A stretch of DNA of 64,000 nucleotides from the NCBI RefSeq assembly GCF_002214185.1, contig NZ_CP022161.1:10721947-10785946 (forward strand), in the 5' to 3' direction. Below the pieces are notes generated by a model. It was not told the DNA's origin, ran no database searches, and saw nothing but the letters and a program-made list of their open reading frames with translations. Source of the DNA: Streptomyces capitiformicae (GTDB taxonomy: Bacteria > Actinomycetota > Actinomycetes > Streptomycetales > Streptomycetaceae). Both the position numbers and the translations under genes were made by a program. Positions 1-7,323 of the stretch are shown here, piece by piece. Within the stretch, counting starts at the first letter, position 1, and each line of letters opens with the position of its first letter.

Positions 1-190
1 GCCACCGGGCCTTGGAGATACACACACCCGCTCGTACGACGCCACCGACCACAGCCGTAGTCGCGAAGCCACCGGCTCCTGCACGTCCTGCGGGCATCAT
101 CCGCTGACCAGCTCCTCAGCACTCTCCTTCGTCACAGCAGGACACCCCGAGTCACACGCCGCCACCCCATTCACGCCGCTGTCTGGAGAC

Positions 191-508
191 ATGCCCCGAA
201 CCCCCTGTCCTCGCCCGACGCCCAGCCGGATCAGGCAGCGCGAGAACGGCTCGCTCTACATGGACACCCATGCCTCGACGCGCGTCGCGATCACCACCTG
301 GCGTGCCCTGGAACGCAAGGGTTTGGCCCACCGTGACCTCGACGCCCACCCCGCCTCGGCCATAGGTCAGCGTCTGGCGGCGACCCCGCTCGGGCTGACC
401 GTTCTCAAGCACCTCTCCGGCGTCGCCTTCCCACCCGCCGCGACCCAGCTCTGGCCGCCGGATCCTCCGAGGCACTTCATCACAGCCCCCGCCGCCCACC
501 GACGCTGA
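191..508 (+). CDS. small winged-helix-like hypothetical protein
   Basis: A 105-residue reading frame starting at ATG 191. Residues about 25-70 contain an alternation (ALERKGLA, then TPLGLTVLKHL) that resembles the recognition-helix and wing segments of a winged-helix protein, but no family is assigned. It precedes the PP-loop/methyltransferase module in the same orientation with a short gap, so it may be its first gene or a small regulator. The N-terminal 20 residues are Pro/Arg-rich and may not be translated; an ATG at 260 (MDTHAST) is a plausible alternative start. Coding status is uncertain. Confidence 0.35.
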   Translation: MPRTPCPRPTPSRIRQRENGSLYMDTHASTRVAITTWRALERKGLAHRDLDAHPASAIGQRLAATPLGLTVLKHLSGVAFPPAATQLWPPDPPRHFITAPAAHRR

Positions 509-546
509 CCGTCGCCTGCCTCCAGCGTCCCCCTCAAGGAACCGTC

Positions 547-1482
547 ATTTCCGCAACCCCTGTCTTTCGCTCCATCTCGCTTGGCGCAGGCGTGCAATCC
601 AGCGCCATGCTGGCGTTGTCCGCCGAGGGAGTTCTCCCGAAGGTCGACTACGCCATATTCGCCGACACCGGCTGGGAACCAGCCGCCGTCTACACCCACC
701 TCGACCGCCTCGAACGGGAAATAGCCAAGCCCGCAGGCATACCCATCCTGCGCGTCGCCGCAGGGAATATCCGAGACGACGCACTCGATCCCGAGCACCG
801 CTTCGCCTCCATGCCCCTCTATATCCTCAACCAGGACGGGAAGCAGGGCATGACCAGGCGTCAGTGCACGGGTGAGTACAAAATAAAGCCAATCAAGAAA
901 AAGGCCCGGGAAATTCTCGGCTACCCCTACCCGCAGCGGATCCCGAAGGACGTCTTCGTCGAGCAGTGGGTCGGCATCTCTACCGATGAATTCCACCGGG
1001 CCAAGGACGCCGACGTCCGCTACATGCGAAACCGCCACCCCCTCCTCGACCTCAATTGGTCCCGCACCGACTGCGTCCGCTACCTGACGTCCATCGGCCT
1101 GACGGATACGCCAAAATCGAGCTGTTTGGGCTGCCCATTTCACGGAAACGCACAGTGGAGAAATATCCGGGACACGAGTCCGGAGGAATGGGAGGACGTG
1201 GTCGCGTTCGACGCAGCCATCCGCCAGGGCAACGCCCGCGCCAACGCCTCCGGCAACCCGCTGCTCGGGCAGGCGTTCCTGCACCGCTCCCGAGTCCCCC
1301 TCGACCAGGCCCCCATCGACCACGTCACCGCCGCCGAATGGGCAGCACGCCAGCAGGAACTCGACGACCGCCCCACCACGGTGGACGAAGTGGAGCAAGG
1401 TGTGGTCGACGGCTGCTCTCCCTGGGCCTGCCGTGGCGCCGGACCCGAGCCGGTTCAGGGTGACTTCGGGCTGGCTTCTTGA
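547..1482 (+). CDS. PAPS reductase-like PP-loop (adenine nucleotide alpha-hydrolase) protein
   Basis: A protein of about 310 residues with the PP-loop SLGAGVQSSA near its N terminus (bases 571-600), which binds and adenylates through ATP in the CysH/DndC/TilS superfamily. Cysteines in RRQCTGEY, SSCLGCPFHG (CxxC) and GCSPWACRG are arranged as in PP-loop enzymes that carry an Fe-S cluster or move sulfur; that role is inferred. The first ATG/GTG in frame is GTG 592, which lies inside the PP-loop motif, so the true start must be upstream. The only candidate with a well-placed ribosome site (AAGGA, six bases) is ATT 547; CTG 505 is also open. Its stop overlaps the TTG of the methyltransferase gene, implying coupled translation. 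Relatives occur on actinobacterial phages and integrative elements. The substrate is unknown. Confidence 0.75.
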   Translation: MSATPVFRSISLGAGVQSSAMLALSAEGVLPKVDYAIFADTGWEPAAVYTHLDRLEREIAKPAGIPILRVAAGNIRDDALDPEHRFASMPLYILNQDGKQGMTRRQCTGEYKIKPIKKKAREILGYPYPQRIPKDVFVEQWVGISTDEFHRAKDADVRYMRNRHPLLDLNWSRTDCVRYLTSIGLTDTPKSSCLGCPFHGNAQWRNIRDTSPEEWEDVVAFDAAIRQGNARANASGNPLLGQAFLHRSRVPLDQAPIDHVTAAEWAARQQELDDRPTTVDEVEQGVVDGCSPWACRGAGPEPVQGDFGLAS

Positions 1483-2759
1483 GGCGAATCGTCCTCGACC
1501 TCTTCGCCGGCCCCGGCGGCTGGAGCCACGCGCTCACCGTCCTCGGCTCGCGGGACATCGGCCTGGAATGGGACGAGTGGGCCTGCAAAACCCGTGCCGT
1601 GTCGGGGCAGTTGACGATCCGGACGGACGTCGCCCGCTATCCGACGTGGGTCTTCTCAGGCCGCGTCCTCGGGCTGATCGCCTCCCCGCCGTGTCAGGCC
1701 TGGTCGATGGCCGGCAAGCGCCTCGGGCTGGTCGACCAGCCCCTCGTTCACCAGGCCGTCGCCGACCTCTCCACCGGCCGCGACACCCGCGAGCAGCTGC
1801 TCGGCGCGTGTGCGGACGAACGCTCTCTCCTCGCGGCCGAACCCATGCGCTACCTACATGCCCTCAACACCGTGGGCGAGCCCGAATGGGTGGCCATGGA
1901 AGAAGTTCCCGACGTCCTGCCCCTGTGGAAGCAGTACGCGGCCATCCTGCGCGGCTGGGGCTTCTCCGTGTGGACCGGCATCCTCAACGCCGCCGACTAC
2001 GGCGTACCCCAGACCCGGAAACGGGCAATTCTGCTCGCTTCCCGCGTACGAACCGCCGAACCCCCACCGCCCACCCACGCGAGAACGGCGGAGCCAGAGT
2101 CGCTGTTCGGCCCGGGCCGCGCCCGCTGGATGTCCATGGCCGAGGCCCTGGGCTGGGGCGCCACCGACCGTCCCGTGCCCACCGTGTGTGCCGGCGGCGG
2201 ACCAGGAGGCGGCCCTGAACCCTTCCCGTCCGGCTCCCGCAAGACACTCACCAACGCCCGCGCCCGCGGCACCTGGACACCCCGCCTCGACACGGAGACG
2301 GTTCTGGCTTCTCCGCGCGAGAGCTCCGGCGGATCCGCGAGGCAGGGTTCCCGCAAGACCCACCCAATGGCTACGCCAGCCCCTACGTCCAGCGCCGAGG
2401 TCAACCGCTGGTCGTGGTCCCTGCGCAGCAACAACCAGGCCAACGCCACCGTCCGCCGGGCCGACGAACCGGCCGGCACGCTCTTCGTCGGCCATCGCGC
2501 CAACGAGTGCACGTGGGTCGCCGAGCCCGCCGTCACAACGCCGGGCCGCGAGCAACTGCCCGTCCCGGAGGCGATCCGGATCACCGCGCAGGAGGCGGGC
2601 GTGCTGCAGAGCTTCCCCGCCGACTACCCCTGGCAGGGCAACAAGGGCCAGCAGTTCTCCCAGATCGGCAACGCCGTTCCCCCACGCCTGGCTGCCCACC
2701 TGCTCGCCCCACACCTGAACAAGCCCTTCGACCCCAACGACTTCACCCTCGCCGCCTGA
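1479..2759 (+). CDS. DNA (cytosine-5) methyltransferase
   Basis: A 426-residue C5-cytosine methyltransferase. Motif I is LDLFAGPGGWS (SAM binding), motif IV is SPPCQAWS with the catalytic Cys, motif VI reads MEEVPDVL (the usual ENV is EEV), motif VIII is PQTRKRAILLAS and motif X is QIGNAVPPRLAAHLL. The variable target-recognition region is roughly residues 210-345. All catalytic elements except the Asn of ENV are canonical, so activity is likely. The TTG start overlaps the stop of the PP-loop gene and the stop overlaps the ATG of the next gene (TGATG), so the three genes form one transcriptional and translational unit. No cognate restriction gene is adjacent on the same strand; the nuclease-like gene at 5265-6152 is the nearest candidate. 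Recognition sequence unknown. Confidence 0.9.
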   Translation: MRRIVLDLFAGPGGWSHALTVLGSRDIGLEWDEWACKTRAVSGQLTIRTDVARYPTWVFSGRVLGLIASPPCQAWSMAGKRLGLVDQPLVHQAVADLSTGRDTREQLLGACADERSLLAAEPMRYLHALNTVGEPEWVAMEEVPDVLPLWKQYAAILRGWGFSVWTGILNAADYGVPQTRKRAILLASRVRTAEPPPPTHARTAEPESLFGPGRARWMSMAEALGWGATDRPVPTVCAGGGPGGGPEPFPSGSRKTLTNARARGTWTPRLDTETVLASPRESSGGSARQGSRKTHPMATPAPTSSAEVNRWSWSLRSNNQANATVRRADEPAGTLFVGHRANECTWVAEPAVTTPGREQLPVPEAIRITAQEAGVLQSFPADYPWQGNKGQQFSQIGNAVPPRLAAHLLAPHLNKPFDPNDFTLAA

Positions 2760-3868
2760 TGCCCCACACACCCGATTCCGACGAGGACGACAACCTCGAC
2801 CGCGTACCGCCCCCGAAGCCCGTGCACTACGCCGAGCAGGCTCTCCTCGGCGCCCTGCTCCTGGAACCCGCGCGTCTGGCCGACACCGGCACGCTGGAGG
2901 CCTCCCACTTCGACAACCACACCCACGCCGCGCTGTTCACCGCGATCCGTGCCCTCCCGCCGCCTGACCTCAACGATCACGCCAAGGACACCACCTGGCT
3001 CAACGCCGTCCTGAAACAAGCCCGCGCCCACGCTCCCGGCTTGAGCGCCACCTACCTCCATGTCCTCATCCAGTTCTGCCCGCGCCCGAAGCACGCCGCG
3101 GCCTACGCCAGCATGATCCACGCCGACAATGCCCGCCGAATCCTGCGCGGGCACGCCGAGCGCCTCGCGGCGACCGCCACCGACCTCGCCCTGCCCAACC
3201 CGGCGGCCACCACCCTCGCTGCGGCCGATGCCCTCAGCCGTGTTCTGGACGACCTCGCCGGGCAGTTCACTCCACACCCTGGCTCTCTCCCCCGCACCCC
3301 GCCACCGGCCGCCGTCACCCGGGCGTGCAACGACGAAGACCTCGACGAGGAACGACTCCTCCTGGCGACCGCCACCGCCTACCCGGCAGACGTACAGCAG
3401 ATGCGGTGGCTGAGCGCGGAGGACTTCACGCTGCCCCTGCACGGCGCGCTCTGGCAGTGCGTGACCGCGCTCGTACACCGCAGCGACATGGTCGACCCGG
3501 TCACCGTCCTCGGCGAAGCTCAGCACCGCGGGCTCCTCACCGACACCCTCACACCCCGCGACCTGATGGCCCTGATCTCCACCCCCGCCGGGTCCCCCGA
3601 GTACTGGGGCGAGAGGGTCCTTCAGCGCGCTCTCCTCGCCCGCGCTCACGAGGTCGCCGACCGGATCACCACCTATGCCGACGACCCCGCCAACACCCCC
3701 CACCAGCTCATCACCGGCAGCCGCCGCGCCCTGGCCGACCTCAACTCCCTGCGCACCCGCTGGAACCGAGCCACCGCACCAGCCCGTACGCCGGCACGTT
3801 CCGCCTCCGCTCCACGGGCCGGCCCGCCACCCAGGCCAGCCATCACCACCTCACGCACCCACCGCTGA
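2759..3868 (+). CDS. DnaB helicase N-terminal-domain-like protein (no helicase domain)
   Basis: A 369-residue protein starting at the ATG that overlaps the methyltransferase stop. It contains two copies of a DnaB N-terminal-like helical fold: residues about 20-75 (AEQALLGALLLEPARL, then SHFDNHTHAALFTAIRAL) and about 200-270 (EERLLLATATAYPADVQQM, then HGALWQCVTALVHRSDMVD). No RecA-like ATPase domain or Walker A motif follows; the tail is Pro/Arg-rich. In DnaB this domain binds primase and forms the collar of the hexamer, so this protein may act as a replisome adaptor or decoy for the mobile element. That role is inference. An upstream in-frame extension starting at 2414 is shadow of the methyltransferase gene. 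Confidence 0.7.
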   Translation: MPHTPDSDEDDNLDRVPPPKPVHYAEQALLGALLLEPARLADTGTLEASHFDNHTHAALFTAIRALPPPDLNDHAKDTTWLNAVLKQARAHAPGLSATYLHVLIQFCPRPKHAAAYASMIHADNARRILRGHAERLAATATDLALPNPAATTLAAADALSRVLDDLAGQFTPHPGSLPRTPPPAAVTRACNDEDLDEERLLLATATAYPADVQQMRWLSAEDFTLPLHGALWQCVTALVHRSDMVDPVTVLGEAQHRGLLTDTLTPRDLMALISTPAGSPEYWGERVLQRALLARAHEVADRITTYADDPANTPHQLITGSRRALADLNSLRTRWNRATAPARTPARSASAPRAGPPPRPAITTSRTHR

Positions 3869-3931
3869 CCCCAACCCCGCCGGTTTCCACTGGTCTCAGC
3901 AGCCGAGGCCCGATCTGAATCGAGCACCTCG

Positions 3932-5120
3932 ATGACCGACACCTCAGTCGACGCCCACGTACGCTTCGACACCCACCCAGCCCACGCGAGCGCCATGGCC
4001 GCCATGCTCTCCGGGCACCCACCGCAGCGCCGCCCAGGCCCTGCTGGCCGTCCGCGGCTTCGAAGACCTCGACGAGCACACGATGGTGCTAGCACGGATC
4101 GACCACGAAGAGCCTTACTGGGCCCACCAGGCCGCCCACGCCCTGCGCGCCGAAGGCGTCACCACCGCCAATACCCCCACATACCTCAACGGGGAGACCG
4201 TCTCCTTGCACGGCGAGAACCATCTGCGCAGCATCGTCGACAGACTCGAGTCCCCCGCCCAGGCCCTCGCCTCCTTCCAGCGTCTCTACGGCGACGCCCT
4301 ACGCCCCGGATCCGCCCCCATGTCCGACACCGAACAGCAGACCGCCCGCGCCCGCACCAGCCTCTACGCAGCCGATACCACGCCGGACCCATCAAACGCA
4401 CACGTGGAAAGAGTGCCCGCCTACGCCGCCGACCCCGGCGACCACGAAACGGTGCTGAACCACTTCCTCAGCGAGAACCACGACTGGGAGAAGTACCGGA
4501 CCTGGGACGACAACACCACCATCGCCAACCACGAATCGCTCACCCTGCGCGTCCTCTTCGACCATAACGCCCGATCCCGGGACCTGAAGTGGACCATCGC
4601 CGCGTACGAGACCCCGGTCAGCGACCGCATGTGGCACATGACCGTCACCGCCTCCACTCCCGCCCCCGTCCTGAACACCCTGCTCGCGGTTCTCGCCGCC
4701 GGTGACGCCTGGGAGCCAGCCATCGGCAGCCCCGCCATCGACAAAACCGTCACCGAAGCTGCCCGCCCCCTCACCGACGCGGGCTGGACCCACACCGTGG
4801 ACGGACGCTGGCTGTGCTGGCAGACCAGCCGGGGAGACGTCGGTGTGCAATTCGAGGCCTTCGCCGCCCAAACACCCCACACCCACCTCGATACGTGGAC
4901 CCTCTGGGCCGGCCCCAGCATCAACCACCCCACGTGGGCCATTCACGCCTCCGCCTACACCCCCGCCGGCCTCCTCGCCCACCTCGCCGAAGAACTCGCG
5001 CACGGAACCGGCACCCGCCGGACCCACCCTCGTCAAGCAGCCCAATACACAAGCCAGACCAACACCACAGCCCCGCCCCCGGCGCCACACCAGCCTCTCC
5101 CGAAGAGCCGTCGACTGTGA
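3932..5120 (+). pseudogene. DUF317-type protein, frameshifted near its start
   Basis: Residues 1-30 read naturally from ATG 3932 (MTDTSVDAHVRFDTHPAHAS), but the continuation of the protein lies in the next frame, where it resumes as HRSAAQALLAVRGFEDLDEH from about base 4020 and runs to 5120. A one-base insertion or two-base loss around 4008-4022 explains this. The downstream 345 residues contain two repeats of the DUF317 type found in Streptomyces plasmids and integrative elements (for example WTLWAGPSINHPTWAIHAS then TPAGLLAHLAEEL). Function is unknown. If the shift is a sequencing error this is an intact gene of about 396 residues; if real, translation could restart at ATG 4083. It ends the + strand element module. 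Confidence 0.6.
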
Positions 5121-5162
5121 CTGCTGGGACAGGCCGACTGCCGTGTCAGATCGGGCACGCAC

Positions 5163-5258
5163 TATAGCGGCGGAGTGTCGGTCGCAGGAACCGGGACTTG
5201 CCCCATTCCACCGCCAAAGTCCTGACCGCACGGTACTGCTGGATGTCTCGCCGCTATA
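5163..5258. repeat. 10-bp inverted repeat in intergenic space
   Basis: TATAGCGGCG at 5163-5172 is matched by its exact reverse complement at 5249-5258, framing the 144-base gap between the convergent DUF317 and nuclease genes. The 76-base spacer is too long for a simple terminator. It may be a protein-binding pair or chance. Confidence 0.35.
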
Positions 5259-5264
5259 AAGCCT

Positions 5265-6152
5265 CTACGCCACGGCGTAGCCGAGACGGAACAGGCCTTC
5301 GGCCCGCTCCAGATCCCGGTCCGTGCGCAATCGCACTTCCAGGTCCCCCGTACCGTGGTGCCCCAGCCCCGTGACATCACGGGTGAACCCCGGAGACAGT
5401 TCTACCTGTGTGGGGTCCACCTTGAGGTACACCAGTACCTTGGACTGCCGCGGGGTGCACACGCAGGCGAAGTTCCGAAGTCGCCGGAAGGCGCGGTACT
5501 GCTGGCGCTGCACCGCGATCGCGTCACCGCCCAGACCCCGCAGAACCTCATCGACCGCCGCCGCCAGATCCTCCATCCCACTCGCTCCCCCGCGCGCTCG
5601 CGGGGCTGCGGCCGCACGGCTTCCCGACCGGGCGCCCACAGGCTGTCCGACGACCGAGGCCACGGTCTCCAGGCCCAGGTGCTCGGCGCCGTAAAAGCGG
5701 TAGCGCACCAGGTCGATGCTGCGGCGGTGCTCACGAACGGCATGGACGTCGTAGCGGTTGAAGTCACCGGCCACGCAGATGAGCCGTGGCGCGCTCCACA
5801 CAACCTGGGAAGCGACCGCCGGTCCGAGCCGCTCGCGCACCAACCGGTGAAACGCATCCCGATGATCGAGGAGCCAGGACATGTAGAAGAGGCCCTGGTT
5901 GATCACGCCGGCGTCGGTGCCGCGCTTGTACTCGACGATCACGGGCGCGTTGTTCTCGTCTAGGCCGAGCGAGTCGATACGTCCCCCGTGCACAGGACCG
6001 GTGCTGTACTCGCTCGCCAGGAACCGCACGCCCAGCATTGTCTGCATGTGCGCCTCGACGAGACCCTGCACATCCGCCTCGACCTCGGCAAGGCGCGGCG
6101 CGACCTCTGTCACGTTGCCTTCCGTCGTGTGGAACAGCTTCAGGCCCGACAC
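5265..6152 (-). CDS. NucS/RecB-like nuclease with C-terminal DUF5655 domain
   Basis: A 295-residue protein. The N-terminal half carries a PD-(D/E)xK-like signature, GGRIDSLGLDENNAP followed by VIVEYKRG, matching the D...ExK spacing of NucS and RecB-type nucleases. The C-terminal 110 residues (RQQYRAFRRLRNFACVC, LVYLKVDP, GLGHHGTGDLEVRL) match the DUF5655 domain often found at the end of such proteins. The start is GTG 6152, preceded by a strong GGAGGGG site; the longer open frame to 6326 has no comparable site. It is convergent with the methyltransferase module, so a restriction or DNA-repair partnership is possible but not shown. The last 16 bases form a perfect CTACGCC/GGCGTAG palindrome that includes the stop codon. 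Confidence 0.7.
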   Translation of the reverse strand: MSGLKLFHTTEGNVTEVAPRLAEVEADVQGLVEAHMQTMLGVRFLASEYSTGPVHGGRIDSLGLDENNAPVIVEYKRGTDAGVINQGLFYMSWLLDHRDAFHRLVRERLGPAVASQVVWSAPRLICVAGDFNRYDVHAVREHRRSIDLVRYRFYGAEHLGLETVASVVGQPVGARSGSRAAAAPRARGGASGMEDLAAAVDEVLRGLGGDAIAVQRQQYRAFRRLRNFACVCTPRQSKVLVYLKVDPTQVELSPGFTRDVTGLGHHGTGDLEVRLRTDRDLERAEGLFRLGYAVA

Positions 6153-6466
6153 TCTTCCCCTCCTCGGCTCGGTGATCGACAACGCCGCAGAGGTGCAAGA
6201 TTGTTTCCGCGCCTCTCCATCACCAGGGATCTGCGATTGGATGGCAGCAGTGTCCGCCCTTGCCTGCGGAACGCGCGACTGTGCGCCGTGGGCTTCACGA
6301 GCCGACTCATACGGGAAACAGCACAATGAAGCGCTCCGGGATCGGTGGAGGCTCCGGACTGTCCCGAGTTGCGTGGAGTCGAGTTGCCTGGTTTCAGGCT
6401 ACCGGCGGGGTGCGGAGTTCGTACTCCATACTTGCTTCCCACCTGGTGCTACTTCCTCTGGAACCT
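6153..6466. other. intergenic region without recognisable gene
   Basis: About 314 bases upstream of the nuclease gene. A + frame from 6327 encodes a near repeat (VAWSRVAW), but it has no convincing ribosome site or homology. It presumably holds the nuclease promoter on the minus strand. Confidence 0.3.
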
Positions 6467-6718
6467 CTAGATCCCAGTCTCCAGGTGTCCACGATCAAGG
6501 GGAAGCTTCAAAGTGATACCGAGGACTCCGCCTGCACCGCTACCGAGCGCCAGCCCGATCGCTATGTTGTCGAAGACGGACACTGCGAGCGCCAGCCCGA
6601 TGGCGACGCCGATCAGCATGCCGAGAGCGAGTCCCGTGCTGGCGGACGGTGATCCAACTTCCTCAGTGTTTGTCACACGCTCATTGTGCTCGAAAGCATC
6701 CGCAGGGCGGCCCATCAT
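6467..6718 (-). CDS. small glycine-rich two-helix membrane protein
   Basis: An 83-residue frame whose residues 29-72 form two hydrophobic helices rich in small residues (GLALGMLIGVAIGLALAV, then IAIGLALGSGAGGVLGITL). The pattern is glycine-zipper-like, with the near repeat VAIGLALA / IAIGLALG. The first 28 residues are polar. No strong Shine-Dalgarno is seen before ATG 6718 or the internal GTG 6676, so the start is uncertain. Candidates include a membrane-modifying peptide, a holin-like protein or a simple integral membrane protein. It stands alone between gene-poor stretches. Confidence 0.45.
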   Translation of the reverse strand: MMGRPADAFEHNERVTNTEEVGSPSASTGLALGMLIGVAIGLALAVSVFDNIAIGLALGSGAGGVLGITLKLPLDRGHLETGI

Positions 6719-7323
6719 CGATCAGATACGGACAGCCTGGAAAACATGGCCCGCCCAGTGATCCGGAATCGGGCTGCATGCATCGCCTCGCCGTCAAGGT
6801 CACCTGAGAGCGGCCCGGGTCCCTCCGGTGTTGTCAGTTCTCATCGACATTTCCGAGCCGTTGGATCGCTCAGTGTTGCCCATTACCGTCGACAAAAAAT
6901 GCTCGCTCCCACCTACGAAACCAGGGGGCCGACGAGCGCGTCGGAGTTGCAGTAGGTGCCTGCTTCTCATCTGCTGTGGTCGGCCCGACCACGGCCGGGA
7001 CGCTGCTGTAGGCGCCTGGACTCGCCGCTGAGGAAGCCGCTCCCTGAGAACCCGCTTGGTCCACGGCACAGCGGCTCGCCGGCGCGTGACGCTACCTGCG
7101 CCCTTGCAGGCGGCCGCGCCGGACCTGTGGCGCAATGCGCTCGACAGGTGGTGACCGCAGTGGGTCATGTCGGCTCCTCGTGACCCCTCGGGACGTCGCT
7201 TCGCCTGTCGTGCGTTCGCACCGCTCCTCCCGTCACCATGGCCGTCTCGCGCCCTTCTGCTCGACTCCCTCCTCCCGTACGGTCGTCACGTTTGAAGTGA
7301 CCATGGCAATGGAGAGGGTTCTG
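6719..7323. other. intergenic region, no gene supported
   Basis: About 600 bases with only short overlapping frames of mixed composition. The final 60 bases before ATG 7324 hold the ribosome site GGAGAGGG of the Asp-box repeat gene. No terminator or promoter can be named with confidence. Confidence 0.3.

Noticed and set aside
5265..5280. CTACGCC-AC-GGCGTAG palindrome as an operator
   Set aside because: It coincides with the last codons and stop of the nuclease gene; probably a short terminator stem or chance.
6390..6470. possible tRNA-like region
   Set aside because: GGAGTTCGTACTCC looks like a T-arm fragment, but no acceptor or anticodon stem could be built around it.
7135..7323. N-terminal extension of the Asp-box repeat protein
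   Set aside because: The extra residues are Arg/Ser-rich and would bury the signal peptide; the ribosome site supports ATG 7324.
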